DNA of 64,000 nucleotides from NCBI GenBank assembly GCA_037349105.1, contig JAYJMM010000009.1, positions 3,265,001-3,329,000 on the forward strand. Reading direction: 5' to 3'. The position numbers and the translations under genes are program-made. Origin of the DNA: Limnomonas spitsbergensis (Eukaryota; Chlorophyta; Chlorophyceae; Chlamydomonadales). Positions 1 through 12,700 of this stretch are shown here, one piece after another. Under the pieces are notes generated by a model. It was not told the origin of the DNA. It did no database searches and saw only the letters and a program-made list of their open reading frames with translations. How positions within the stretch are numbered: position 1 is the first letter of the stretch; each line of letters starts with the position of its first letter.

Positions 1-288
1 CTGCTTGAAACCACCAACCTACCAGCAACCACTTGTACTGCCTGCAGCCACTCCCATATAGCTTAACCTGCAGCCATATGTACTGCCTCCCCACCCTCCC
101 ACCACCACCACCACCACAACACACACACACAAACGCCTGCAACCACTTGTACTGCTTCAGGCCTGCCTCAATCCAGCCAAACCTGTAACCATCCGTGCTG
201 CCTCCAACCCCTTGCAATCACTCGTACTGCCTGCAGCCGCCCTCCATCCACCCCAGCGTGCAACCAACCGGACTGCCTCCACTCCCAC
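1..288 (-). repeat. Start of phosphatase intron 9 with degenerate copies of the exon 9 donor end
   Basis: On the plus strand the motif cactcgtactgcctc and close variants recur about seven times (near 30, 70, 145, 205, 225, 270, 300). It is the reverse complement of the coding end of exon 9 (residues RQYEW). The intron therefore carries imperfect copies of the adjacent exon end. A short CA-rich stretch lies at about 105-130. The gene continues to the left of the window. Confidence 0.65.
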
Positions 289-701
289 CTGTAACCACTC
301 GTACTGCCTCGAGCCTGCCTCCAGATTGTGCTCCGACGACACCACCGTGAAGTGCACGATGCCGTAATCGAAAGAGTACCAGAATGGCGGGTTGTCCGAC
401 GGCCCGAAGTAGCCCACACCGCCATCCGCAGGCGCAGAGGCGGACGCATCATCAGAAGCGCCCAAAACGTCCCCGCTGCCATCAGACGAGGAGGATGTGG
501 AGAAGGAGATTGGGCCGTCGGAGTCACTGCCCGTGCGCAACACTTGCTCTTGTTGTTGTTGTTGTTGTTGCTGCACCTGTTGTTCTCCTTGTTGGTGTTG
601 TTGTTGCTGCGGTTCCTCCGAGACGGCGGAACGGCGATGCAAGCTTGTAGCCAAGGGGCCGTCATCGCCTCTACTGGTGGCACGTGGGGCATTGGACGCA
701 C
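289..701 (-). CDS. Phosphatase exon 9 (polyQ/S insertion plus FWYSFDYG block)
   Basis: The exon has 413 nt and encodes residues 339 (split codon) to 476. The acceptor is ccctcaatccccag before 701; the donor is cag|gtggga after 289. The first ~100 residues are low complexity: two Q runs, then S/D/A-rich sequence. Then come FWYSFDYGIVHF and SSEH..AGSRQYEWLQ, which in the family follow the GGECG block and precede the VxxH metal ligand. The entry phase (two nucleotides) matches the one nucleotide left by exon 8. An open frame continues past the exon end into the intron repeats, but the family homology stops at the donor. Confidence 0.88.
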
Positions 702-3700
702 CTGGGGATTGAGGGCAGAAGAAACATTATGGGTCATCAAGTGTTTAAGGAGGGTTGGGGGTTTAGGGCTAAGGGTGAAAGGAGCGTTATGGGTCATCAA
801 GTGTTCAAGGAGGGTTGGGGGTTTAGGGCTAAGGGTGAAAGAAGCGATGTGGGTCATCAAGTGTAAAAGGAGGGTTGGGGGTTTAGGGCTAAGGGTGAAA
901 GGAGCGTTATGGGCCATAAAGTGTTAAAGGAGGGTTGGGGGTTTAGGGCAAAGGGTGAAAGGGGCGTTGTGGGTCATCAAGTGTAAAAGGAGGGTTGGGG
1001 GTTTAGGGCTAAGGGTGAAAGGAGCGTTGTGGGTCATCAAGTGTTAAAGGAGGGTTGGGGGTTTAGGGCAAAGGGTGAAAGGAGCGTTGTGGGTCATCAA
1101 GTGTAAAATGAGGGTTGGGGGTTTGGGGCAAAGGGTGAATGGGGCGTTATGGGTCATCAAGTGTTAAAGGAGGGTTGGGGGTTTAGGGCTAAGGGTGAAA
1201 GGAGCGTTATGGGCCATAAAGTGTTTAAGGAGGGTAGGGGGTTTAGGGCAAAGGGTGAAAGGAGCGTTGTGGGTCATCAAGTGTTAAAGGAGGGTTGGGG
1301 GTTTGGGGCAAAGGGTGAAAGGGGCGTTATGGGTCGTCAAGTGTTAAAGGAGGGTTGGGGGTTTAGGGCTAAGGGTGAAAGGAGCGTTGTGGGTCATCAA
1401 GTGTTGAAGGAGGGTAGGGGGTTTGGGGCAAAGGGTGAATAGGGCGTTATGGGTCATCAAGTGTTTAAGGAGGGTTGGGGGTTTAGGGCAAAGGGTGAAA
1501 GGAGCGTTGTGGGTCATCAAGTGTTAAAGGAGGGTTATGGGTTTAGGGCTAAGGGTGAAAGGGGCGTTGTGGGTCATCAAGTGTTAAAGGAGGGTTGGGG
1601 GTTTAGGGCTAAGGGTGAATGGGGCGTTGTGGGTCATCAAGTGTTAAAGGAGGGTTGGGGGTTTAGGGCAAAGGGTGAAAGGAGCGTTGTGGGTCATCAA
1701 GTGTTTAAGGAGGGTTGGGGGTTTAGGGCAAAGGGTGAAAGGAGCGTTGTGGGTCATCAAGTGTAAAATGAGGGTTGGGGGTTTAGGGCAAAGGGTGAAA
1801 GGGGCGTTGTGGGTCATCAAGTGTAAAAGGAGGGTTGGGGGTTTAGGGCTAAGGGTGAAAGGAGCGTTGTGGGTCATCAAGTGTTAAAGGAGGGTTGGGG
1901 GTTTAGGGCAAAGGGTGAATGGAGCGTTGTGGGTCGTCAAGTGTTAAAGGAGGGTTGGGGGTTTAGGGCTAAGGGTGAAAGGAGCGTTATGGGTCATCAA
2001 GTGTTTAAGGAGGGTAGGGGGTTTAGGGCAAAGGGTGAAAGGAGCGTTGTGGGTCATCAAGTGTTGAAGGAGGGTTGGGGGTTTGGGGCAAAGGGTGAAA
2101 GGGGCGTTATGGGTCGTCAAGTGTTAAAGGAGGGTTGGGGGTTTAGGGCTAAGGGTGAAAGGAGCGTTGTGGGTCATCAAGTGTTGAAGGAGGGTAGGGG
2201 GTTTGGGGCAAAGGGTGAATAGGGCGTTATGGGTCATCAAGTGTTAAAGGAGGTTGGGGGTTTAGGGCTAAGGGTGAAAGGAGCGTTGTGGGTCATCAAG
2301 TGTTAAAGGAGGGTTATGGGTTTAGGGCTAAGGGTGAAAGGGGCGTTGTGGGTCATCAAGTGTTAAAGGAGGGTTGGGGGTTTAGGGCTAAGGGTGAATG
2401 GGGCGTTGTGGGTCATCAAGTGTTAAAGGAGGGTTGGGGGTTTAGGGCAAAGGGTGAAAGGAGCGTTGTGGGTCATCAAGTGTTTAAGGAGGGTTGGGGG
2501 TTTAGGGCAAAGGGTGAAAGGAGCGTTGTGGGTCATCAAGTGTTAAAGGAGGGTTGGGGGTTTAGGGCTAAGGGTGAAAGGGGCGTTGTGGGTCATCAAG
2601 TGTTAAAGGAGGGTTGGGGGTTTAGGGCTAAGGGTGAAAGGAGCGTTGTGGGTCGTCAAGTGTTAACGGAGGGTTGGGGGTTTGGGGCAAAGGGTGAATG
2701 GGGCGTTATGGGTCATCAAGTGTTTAAGGAGGGTTGGGGGTTTAGGGCAAAGGGTGAAAGGAGCGTTGTGGGTCATCAAGTGTTAAAGGAGGGTTGGGGG
2801 TTTAGGGCTAAGGGTGAATGGGGCGTTATGGGTCATCAAGTGTTAAAGGAGGGTTGGGGGTTTAGGGCAAAGGGTGAAAGGAGCGTTATGGGCCATAAAG
2901 TGTTTAAGGAGGGTAGGGGGTTTAGGGCAAAGGGTGAAAGGAGCGTTGTGGGTCATCAAGTGTTAAAGGAGGGTTGGGGGTTTAGGGCTAAGGGTGAAAG
3001 GGGCGTTGTGGGTCATCAAGTGTTAAAGGAGGGTTGGGGGTTTAGGGCTAAGGGTGAAAGGAGCGTTGTGGGTCATCAAGTGTTAAAGGAGGGTTGGGGG
3101 TTTGGGGCAAAGGGTGAATGGGGCGTTATGGGTCATCAAGTGTTAAAGGAGGGTTGGGGGTTTAGGGCTAAGGGTGAAAGGAGCGTTATGGGCCATAAAG
3201 TGTTTAAGGAGGGTAGGGGGTTTAGGGTAAAGGGTGAAAGGAGCGTTGTGGGTCATCAAGTGTTAAAGGAGGGTTGGGGGTTTGGGGCAAAGGGTGAAAG
3301 GGGCGTTATGGGTCGTCAAGTGTTAAAGGAGGGTTGGGGGTTTAGGGCTAAGGGTGAAAGGAGCGTTGTGGGTCATCAAGTGTTGAAGGAGGGTAGGGGG
3401 TTTGGGGCAAAGGGTGAATAGGGCGTTATGGGTCATCAAGTGTTAAAGGAGGGTTGGGGGTTTAGGGCTAAGGGTGAAAGGAGCGTTGTGGGTCATCAAG
3501 TGTTAAAGGAGGGTTATGGGTTTAGGGCTAAGGGTGAAAGGGGCGTTGTGGGTCATCAAGTGTTAAAGGAGGGTTGGGGGTTTAGGGCTAAGGGTGAATG
3601 GGGCGTTGTGGGTCATCAAGTGTTAAAGGAGGGTTGGGGGTTTAGGGCAAAGGGTGAAAGGAGCGTTGTGGGTCATCAAGTGTTAAAGGAGGGTTGGGGG

Positions 3701-6700
3701 TTTAGGGCAAAGGGTGAAAGGAGCGTTGTGGGTCATCAAGTGTAAAAGGAGGGTTGGGGGTTTGGGGCAAAGGGTGAATGGGGCGTTGTGGGTCATCAAG
3801 TGTTAAAGGAGGGTTGGGGGTTTAGGGCAAAGGGTGAAAGGAGCGTTGTGGGTCATCAAGTGTTTAAGGAGGGTTGGGGGTTTAGGGCAAAGGGTGAAAG
3901 GAGCGTTGTGGGTCATCAAGTGTTAAAGGAGGGTTGGGGGTTTAGGGCTAAGGGTGAAAGGAGCGTTGTGGGTCATCAAGTGTTAAAGGAGGGTTGGGGG
4001 TTTAGGGCTAAGGGTGAAAGGAGCGTTGTGGGTCGTCAAGTGTTAACGGAGGGTTGGGGGTTTGGGGCAAAGGGTGAATGGGGCGTTATGGGTCATCAAG
4101 TGTTTAAGGAGGGTTGGGGGTTTAGGGCAAAGGGTGAAAGGAGCGTTGTGGGTCATCAAGTGTTAAAGGAGGGTTGGGGGTTTAGGGCTAAGGGTGAATG
4201 GGGCGTTATGGGTCATCAAGTGTTAAAGGAGGGTTGGGGGTTTAGGGCAAAGGGTGAAAGGAGCGTTGTGGGTCATCAAGTGTTTAAGGAGGGTTGGGGG
4301 TTTAGGGCAAAGGGTGAAAGGAGCGTTGTGGGTCATCAAGTGTTAAAGGAGGGTTGGGGGTTTAGGGCTAAGGGTGAAAGGGGCGTTGTGGGTCATCAAG
4401 TGTAAAAGGAGGGTTGGGGGTTTAGGGCTAAGGGTGAAAGGAGCGTTGTGGGTCATCAAGTGTTAAAGGAGGGTTGGGGGTTTGGGGCAAAGGGTGAATG
4501 GGGCGTTATGGGTCATCAAGTGTTTAAGGAGGGTAGGGGGTTTAGGGCTAAGGGTGAAAGGAGCGTTATGGGTCATCAAGTGTTAAAGGAGGGTTGGGGG
4601 TTTAGGGCAAAGGGTGAAAGGAGCGTTGTGGGTCATCAAGTGTTAAAGGAGGGTTGGGGGTTTGGGGCAAAGGGTGAAAGGGGCGTTATGGGTCGTCAAG
4701 TGTTAAAGGAGGGTTGGGGGTTTAGGGCTAAGGGTGAAAGGAGCGTTGTGGGTCATCAAGTGTTGAAGGAGGGTAGGGGGTTTGGGGCAAAGGGTGAATA
4801 GGGCGTTATGGGTCATCAAGTGTTAACGGAGGGTTGGGGGTTTAGGGCTAAGGGTGAAAGGAGCGTTGTGGGTCATCAAGTGTTAAAGGAGGGTTATGGG
4901 TTTAGGGCTAAGGGTGAAAGGGGCGTTGTGGGTCATCAAGTGTTAAAGGAGGGTTGGGGGTTTAGGGCTAAGGGTGAATGGGGCGTTGTGGGTCATCAAG
5001 TGTTAAAGGAGGGTTGGGGGTTTAGGGCAAAGGGTGAAAGGAGCGTTGTGGGTCATCAAGTGTTTAAGGAGGGTTGGGGGTTTAGGGCAAAGGGTGAAAG
5101 GAGCGTTGTGGGTCATCAAGTGTAAAATGAGGGTTGGGGGTTTAGGGCAAAGGGTGAAAGGGGCGTTGTGGGTCATCAAGTGTAAAAGGAGGGTTGGGGG
5201 TTTAGGGCTAAGGGTGAAAGGAGCGTTGTGGGTCATCAAGTGTTAAAGGAGGGTTGGGGGTTTAGGGCAAAGGGTGAAAGAAGCGTTGTGGGTCATCAAG
5301 TGTTAAAGGAGGGTTGGGGGTTTGGGGCAAAGGGTGAATGGGGCGTTATGGGTCATCAAGTGTTAAAGGAGGGTTGGGGGTTTAGGGCTAAGGGTGAAAG
5401 GAGCGTTATGGGCCATAAAGTGTTTAAGGAGGGTAGGGGGTTTAGGGCAAAGGGTGAAAGGAGCGTTGTGGGTCATCAAGTGTTAAAGGAGGTTGGGGGT
5501 TTAGGGCTAAGGGTGAATGGGGCGTTGTGGGTCATCAAGTGTTAAAGGAGGGTTGGGGGTTTAGGGCAAAGGGTGAAAGGAGCGTTGTGGGTCATCAAGT
5601 GTTTAAGGAGGGTTGGGGGTTTAGGGCAAAGGGTGAAAGGAGCGTTGTGGGTCATCAAGTGTAAAATGAGGGTTGGGGGTTTAGGGCAAAGGGTGAAAGG
5701 GGCGTTGTGGGTCATCAAGTGTAAAAGGAGGGTTGGGGGTTTAGGGCTAAGGGTGAAAGGAGCGTTGTGGGTCATCAAGTGTTAAAGGAGGGTTGGGGGT
5801 TTAGGGCTAAGGGTGAAAGGAGCGTTGTGGGTCATCAAGTGTTGAAGGAGGGTTGGGGGTTTGGGGCAAAGGGTGAAAGGGGCGTTATGGGTCGTCAAGT
5901 GTTAAAGGAGGGTTGGGGGTTTAGGGCTAAGGGTGAAAGGAGCGTTGTGGGTCATCAAGTGTTGAAGGAGGGTAGGGGGTTTGGGGCAAAGGGTGAATAG
6001 GGCGTTATGGGTCATCAAGTGTTAAAGGAGGTTGGGGGTTTAGGGCTAAGGGTGAAAGGAGCGTTGTGGGTCATCAAGTGTTAAAGGAGGGTTATGGGTT
6101 TAGGGCTAAGGGTGAAAGGGGCGTTGTGGGTCATCAAGTGTTAAAGGAGGGTTGGGGGTTTAGGGCTAAGGGTGAATGGGGCGTTATGGGTCATCAAGTG
6201 TTAAAGGAGGGTTGGGGGTTTAGGGCAAAGGGTGAAAGGAGCGTTGTGGGTCATCAAGTGTTTAAGGAGGGTTGGGGGTTTAGGGCAAAGGGTGAAAGGA
6301 GCGTTGTGGGTCATCAAGTGTTAAAGGAGGGTTGGGGGTTTAGGGCTAAGGGTGAAAGGGGCGTTGTGGGTCATCAAGTGTAAAATGAGGGTTGGGGGTT
6401 TAGGGCTAAGGGTGAAAGGAGCGTTGTGGGTCATCAAGTGTTAACGGAGGGTTGGGGGTTTGGGGCAAAGGGTGAATGGGGCGTTATGGGTCATCAAGTG
6501 TTTAAGGAGGGTTGGGGGTTTAGGGCAAAGGGTGAAAGGAGCGTTGTGGGTCATCAAGTGTTAAAGGAGGGTTGGGGGTTTAGGGCTAAGGGTGAATAGG
6601 GCGTTATGGGTCATCAAGTGTTAAAGGAGGGTTGGGGGTTTAGGGCTAAGGGTGAATGGGGCGTTGTGGGTCATCAAGTGTTAAAGGAGGGTTGGGGGTT

Positions 6701-9700
6701 TAGGGCAAAGGGTGAAAGGAGCGTTGTGGGTCATCAAGTGTTTAAGGAGGGTTGGGGGTTTAGGGCAAAGGGTGAAAGGAGCGTTGTGGGTCATCAAGTG
6801 TTAAAGGAGGGTTGGGGGTTTAGGGCTAAGGGTGAAAGGGGCGTTGTGGGTCATCAAGTGTAAAAGGAGGGTTGGGGGTTTAGGGCTAAGGGTGAAAGGA
6901 GCGTTGTGGGTCGTCAAGTGTTAACGGAGGGTTGGGGGTTTGGGGCAAAGGGTGAATGGGGCGTTATGGGTCATCAAGTGTTTAAGGAGGGTTGGGGGTT
7001 TAGGGCAAAGGGTGAAAGGAGCGTTGTGGGTCATCAAGTGTTAAAGGAGGGTTGGGGGTTTATAGCAAAGGGTGAAAGGAGCGTTGTGGGTCATCAAGTG
7101 TTAAATGAGGGTTGGGGGTTTAGGGCTAAGGGTGAAAGGAGCGTTGTGGGTCATCAAGTGTTAAAGGAGGGTTGGGGGTATAGGGCTAAGGGTGAAAGGA
7201 GCGTTGTGGGTCATCAAGTGTTAAAGGAGGGTTGGGGGTTTAGGGCAAAGGGTGTAAGGGGCGTTGTGGGTCATCAAGTGTTAAATGAGGGTTGGGGGTT
7301 TATGGCTAAGGGTGAAAGGAGCGTTGTGGGTCATCAAGTGTTAAAGTAGGGTTGGGGGTTTAGGGCTAAGGGTGAAAGGAGCGTTGTGGGTCATCAAGTG
7401 TTTAAGGAGGGTTGGGGGTTTAGGGCAAAGGGTGAAAGGAGCGTTGTGGGTCATCAAGTGTTAAAGGAGGGTTGGGGGTTTAGGGCTAAGGTTGAAAGGG
7501 GCGTTATGGGTCATCAAGTGTTAAAGGAGGGTTGGGGGTTTAGGGCTAAGGGTGAAAGGAGCGTTGTGGGTCATCAAGTGTTCAAGGAGGGTTGGGGGTT
7601 TAGGGCAAAGGGTGGAAGGAGCGTTGTGGGTCATCAAGTGTTAAAGGAGGGTTGGGGGTTTAGGGCTAAGGGTGAAAGGGGCGTTGTGGGTCATCAAGTG
7701 TAAAAGGAGGGTTGGGGGTTTAGGGCTAAGGGTGAAAGGAGCGTTGTGGGTCATCAAGTGTTAAAGGAGGGTTGGGGGTTTGGGGCAAAGGGTGAATGGG
7801 GCGTTATGGGTCATCAAGTGTTAAAGGAGGGTTGGGGGTTTAGGGCTAAGGGTGAAAGGAGCGTTATGGGCCATCAAGTGTTTAAGGAGGGTAGGGGGTT
7901 TAGGGCAAAGGGTGAAAGGAGCGTTGTGGGTCATCAAGTGTTAAAGGAGGGTTGGGGGTTTGGGGCAAAGGGTGAAAGGGGCGTTATGGGTCGTCAAGTG
8001 TTAAAGGAGGGTTGGGGGTTTAGGGCTAAGGGTGAAAGGAGCGTTGTGGGTCATCAAGTGTTGAAGGAGGGTAGGGGGTTTGGGGCAAAGGGTGAATAGG
8101 GCGTTATGGGTCATCAAGTGTTAACGGAGGGTTGGGGGTTTAGGGCTAAGGGTGAAAGGAGCGTTGTGGGTCATCAAGTGTTAAAGGAGGGTTATGGGTT
8201 TAGGGCTAAGGGTGAAAGGGGCGTTGTGGGTCATCAAGTGTTAAAGGAGGGTTGGGGGTTTAGGGCTAAGGGTGAATGGGGCGTTGTGGGTCATCAAGTG
8301 TTAAAGGAGGGTTGGGGGTTTAGGGCAAAGGGTGAAAGGAGCGTTGTGGGTCATCAAGTGTTTAAGGAGGGTTGGGGGTTTAGGGCAAAGGGTGAAAGGA
8401 GCGTTGTGGGTCATCAAGTGTAAAATGAGGGTTGGGGGTTTAGGGCAAAGGGTGAAAGGGGCGTTGTGGGTCATCAAGTGTAAAAGGAGGGTTGGGGGTT
8501 TAGGGCTAAGGGTGAAAGGAGCGTTGTGGGTCATCAAGTGTTAAAGGAGGGTTGGGGGTTTAGGGCAAAGGGTGAAAGAAGCGTTGTGGGTCATCAAGTG
8601 TTAAAGGAGGGTTGGGGGTTTGGGGCAAAGGGTGAATGGGGCGTTATGGGTCATCAAGTGTTAAAGGAGGGTTGGGGGTTTAGGGCTAAGGGTGAAAGGA
8701 GCGTTATGGGCCATAAAGTGTTTAAGGAGGGTAGGGGGTTTAGGGCAAAGGGTGAAAGGAGCGTTGTGGGTCATCAAGTGTTAAAGGAGGTTGGGGGTTT
8801 AGGGCTAAGGGTGAATGGGGCGTTGTGGGTCATCAAGTGTTAAAGGAGGGTTGGGGGTTTAGGGCAAAGGGTGAAAGGAGCGTTGTGGGTCATCAAGTGT
8901 TTAAGGAGGGTTGGGGGTTAAGGGCAAAGGGTGAAAGGAGCGTTGTGGGTCATCAAGTGTAAAATGAGGGTTGGGGGTTTAGGGCAAAGGGTGAAAGGGG
9001 CGTTGTGGGTCATCAAGTGTTTAAGGAGGGTTGGGGGTTTAGGGCTAAGGGTGAAAGGAGCGTTGTGGGTCATCAAGTGTTAAAGGAGGGTTGGGGGTTT
9101 AGGGCTAAGGGTGAAAGGAGCGTTGTGGGTCATCAAGTGTTGAAGGAGGGTTGGGGGTTTGGGGCAAAGGGTGAAAGGGGCGTTATGGGTCGTCAAGTGT
9201 TAAAGGAGGGTTGGGGGTTAAGGGCTAAGGGTGAAAGGAGCGTTGTGGGTCATCAAGTGTTGAAGGAGGGTAGGGGGTTTGGGGCAAAGGGTGAATAGGG
9301 CGTTATGGGTCATCAAGTGTTAAAGGAGGTTGGGGGTTTAGGGCTAAGGGTGAAAGGAGCGTTGTGGGTCATCAAGTGTTAAAGGAGGGTTATGGGTTTA
9401 GGGCTAAGGGTGAAAGGGGCGTTGTGGGTCATCAAGTGTTAAAGGAGGGTTGGGGGTTTAGGGCTAAGGGTGAATGGGGCGTTGTGGGTCATCAAGTGTT
9501 AAAGGAGGGTTGGGGGTTTAGGGCAAAGGGTGAAAGGAGCGTTGTGGGTCATCAAGTGTTTAAGGAGGGTTGGGGGTTTAGGGCAAAGGGTGAAAGGAGC
9601 GTTGTGGGTCATCAAGTGTTAAAGGAGGGTTGGGGGTTTAGGGCTAAGGGTGAAAGGGGCGTTGTGGGTCATCAAGTGTTAAAGGAGGGTTGGGGGTTTA

Positions 9701-12700
9701 GGGCTAAGGGTGAAAGGAGCGTTGTGGGTCATCAAGTGTTAACGGAGGGTTGGGGGTTTGGGGCAAAGGGTGAATGGGGCGTTATGGGTCATCAAGTGTT
9801 TAAGGAGGGTTGGGGGTTTAGGGCAAAGGGTGAAAGGAGCGTTGTGGGTCATCAAGTGTTAAAGGAGGGTTGGGGGTTTAGGGCTAAGGGTGAATAGGGC
9901 GTTATGGGTCATCAAGTGTTAAAGGAGGGTTGGGGGTTTAGGGCAAAGGGTGAAAGGAGCGTTGTGGGTCATCAAGTGTTTAAGGAGGGTTGGGGGTTTA
10001 GGGCAAAGGGTGAAAGGAGCGTTGTGGGTCATCAAGTGTTAAAGGAGGGTTGGGGGTTTAGGGCTAAGGGTGAAAGGGGCGTTGTGGGTCATCAAGTGTT
10101 AAAGGAGGGTTGGGGGTTTAGGGCTAAGGGTGAAAGGAGCGTTGTGGGTCATCAAGTGTTAAAGGAGGGTTGGGGGTTTAGGGCAAAGGGTGAAAGGAGC
10201 GTTGTGGGTCATCAAGTGTTAAAGGAGGGTTGGGGGTTTGGGGCAAAGGGTGAATGGACCGTTATGGGTCATCAAGTGTTCAAGGAGGGTTGGGGGTTTA
10301 GGGCTAAGGGTGAAAGGAGCGTTGTGGGTCATCAAGTGTTAAAGGAGGGTTGGGGGTTTATAGCAAAGGGTGAAAGGAGCGTTGTGGGTCATCAAGTGTT
10401 AAATGAGGGTTGGGGGTTTAGGGCTAAGGGTGAAAGGAGCGTTGTGGGTCATCAAGTGTTAAAGGAGGGTTGGGGGTATAGGGCTAAGGGTGAAAGGAGC
10501 GTTGTGGGTCATCAAGTGTTAAAGGAGGGTTGGGGGTTTAGGGCAAAGGGTGTAAGGGGCGTTGTGGGTCATCAAGTGTTAAATGAGGGTTGGGGGTTTA
10601 TGGCTAAGGGTGAAAGGAGCGTTGTGGGTCATCAAGTGTTAAAGTAGGGTTGGGGGTTTAGGGCTAAGGGTGAAAGGAGCGTTGTGGGTCATCAAGTGTT
10701 TAAGGAGGGTTGGGGGTTTAGGGCAAAGGGTGAAAGGAGCGTTGTGGGTCATCAAGTGTTAAAGGAGGGTTGGGGGTTTAGGGCTAAGGTTGAAAGGGGC
10801 GTTATGGGTCATCAAGTGTTAAAGGAGGGTTGGGGGTTTAGGGCTAAGGGTGAAAGGAGCGTTGTGGGTCATCAAGTGTTCAAGGAGGGTTGGGGGTTTA
10901 GGGCAAAGGGTGGAAGGAGCGTTGTGGGTCATCAAGTGTTAAAGGAGGGTTGGGGGTTTAGGGCTAAGGGTGAAAGGGGCGTTGTGGGTCATCAAGTGTT
11001 AAAGGAGGGTTAAGGGTTTAGGGCTAAGGGTGAAAGGAGCGTTGTGGGTCATCAAGTGTTAAAGGAGGGTTGGGGGTTTAGGGCAAAGGGTGAATGGGGC
11101 GTTGTGGGTCATCAAGTGTTTAAGGAGGGTTGGGGGTTTAGGGCTAAGGGTGAAAGGAGCGTTGTGGGTCATCAAGTGTTAAATGAGGGTTGGGGGTTTA
11201 TGGCTAAGGGTGAAAGGAGCGTTGTGGGTCATCAAGTGTTAAAGGAGGGTTGGGGGTTTAGGGCTAAGGGTGAAAGGAGCGTTGTGGATCATCAAGTGTT
11301 CAAGGAGGGTTGGGGGTTTAGGGCAAAGGGTGAAAGGAGCGTTGTGGGTCATCAAGTGTTAAAGGAGGGTTGGGGGTTTAGGGCTAAGGTTGAAAGGGGC
11401 GTCATGGGTCATCAAGTGTTAAAGGAGGGTTGGGGGTTTAGGGCTAAGGGTGAAAGGAGCGTTGTGGGTCATCAAGTGTTATATGAGGGTTGGGGGTTTA
11501 GGGCAAAGGGTGAAAGGAGCGTTATGGGTCATCAAGTGTAAAAGGAGGGTTGGGGGTTTAGGGCTAAGGGTGAAAGGGGCGTTGTGGGTCATCAAGTGTT
11601 TAAGGAGGGTTGGGGGTTTAGGGCAAAGGGTGAAAGGAGCGTTGTGGGTCATCAAGTGTTAAAGGGGGGTTGGGGGTTTAGGGCTAAGGGTGAAAGGGGC
11701 GTTGTGGGTCATCAAGTGTTAAATGAGGGTTGGGGGTTTAGGGCTAAGGTTGAAAGGAGCGTTGTGGGTTGAGGGTTTAGAGGAGGTCGTGGGTGCGCAA
11801 TCTATAATTCGCACCCCTTTTCATTTGAAGAGACTCTTTTCATTTTAGTTGTCCCCTTTCTCTTTCCAGGCCATCATCTCCTCTGCTTGAGGTAGCATGT
11901 GGGGGCCTTGGAGGGTACAGGTTTCAGGGTTTGGGGTGCAGGGTTAAGGGTTTAGGGTTAATGATAAACAACCCATAATTCACACCCTTTTATGTTTTAG
12001 GAGTGCCCTTTCTGTTCCAGGGCCGTCATCCCCTCTACTGGAATAAGCATATGGGGCATATGAGGCACCTGCGGGTAGGGGTTCAGGGTTCAGGGTTCAA
12101 GGTAGAGGGTTGTAGGTTCTGGGTTGCGGGTTCAGGGTTGAAGGTTCAGGCCTTCAGGGTAGAGGGTTGCGGGTTGCGGGTTCAGGGGTTCAGGGTTCAG
12201 GGTTACTGATAAGCAATCCACAATTCACCTCCTTTCCTGTTCCAGAAGAGCACTTTCTGTTTCAAGAGTCCCCTTTCTGTTCCAGGGGCCTCTTCCTGTT
12301 CCAAGGAGTCCCCTTTCTGTTCCAAGGAGTCCCCTTTCTGTTCCAAGGAGTCCCCTTTCTGTTCCAAGGAGTCCCCTTTCTGTTCCAAGGAGTCCCCTTT
12401 CTGTTCCAGGGGCCTCTTCCTGTTCCAAGGAGTCCCCTTTCTGTTCCAAGGAGTCCCCTTTCTGCTCCAAGGAGTCCCCTTTCTGTTCCAAGGAGTCCAC
12501 TTTCTGTTCCAAGGAGTCCCCTTTCTGTTCCAAGGAGTCCCCTTTCTGTTCCAAGGAGTCCCCTTTCTGTTCCAAGGAGTCCCCTTTCTGTTCCAAGGAG
12601 TCCCCTTTCTGTTCCAAGGTGTCCCCTTTCTGTTCCAAGGAGTCCCCTTTCTGTTCCAAGGAGTCCCCTTTCTGTTCCAAGGAGTCCCCTTTCTGCTCCA

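Noticed and set aside
157..654. 165-codon minus frame as a stand-alone gene
   Set aside because: It starts at a non-ATG codon and is just exon 9 of the phosphatase plus intron read-through at its end.
720..11765. Repetitive protein with GHQVLKEGWGFRAKGE-type repeats
   Set aside because: Stop-free frame of a 60-bp satellite (period divisible by 3); units with stops or 1-bp deletions interrupt it freely, so no selection for coding is visible.
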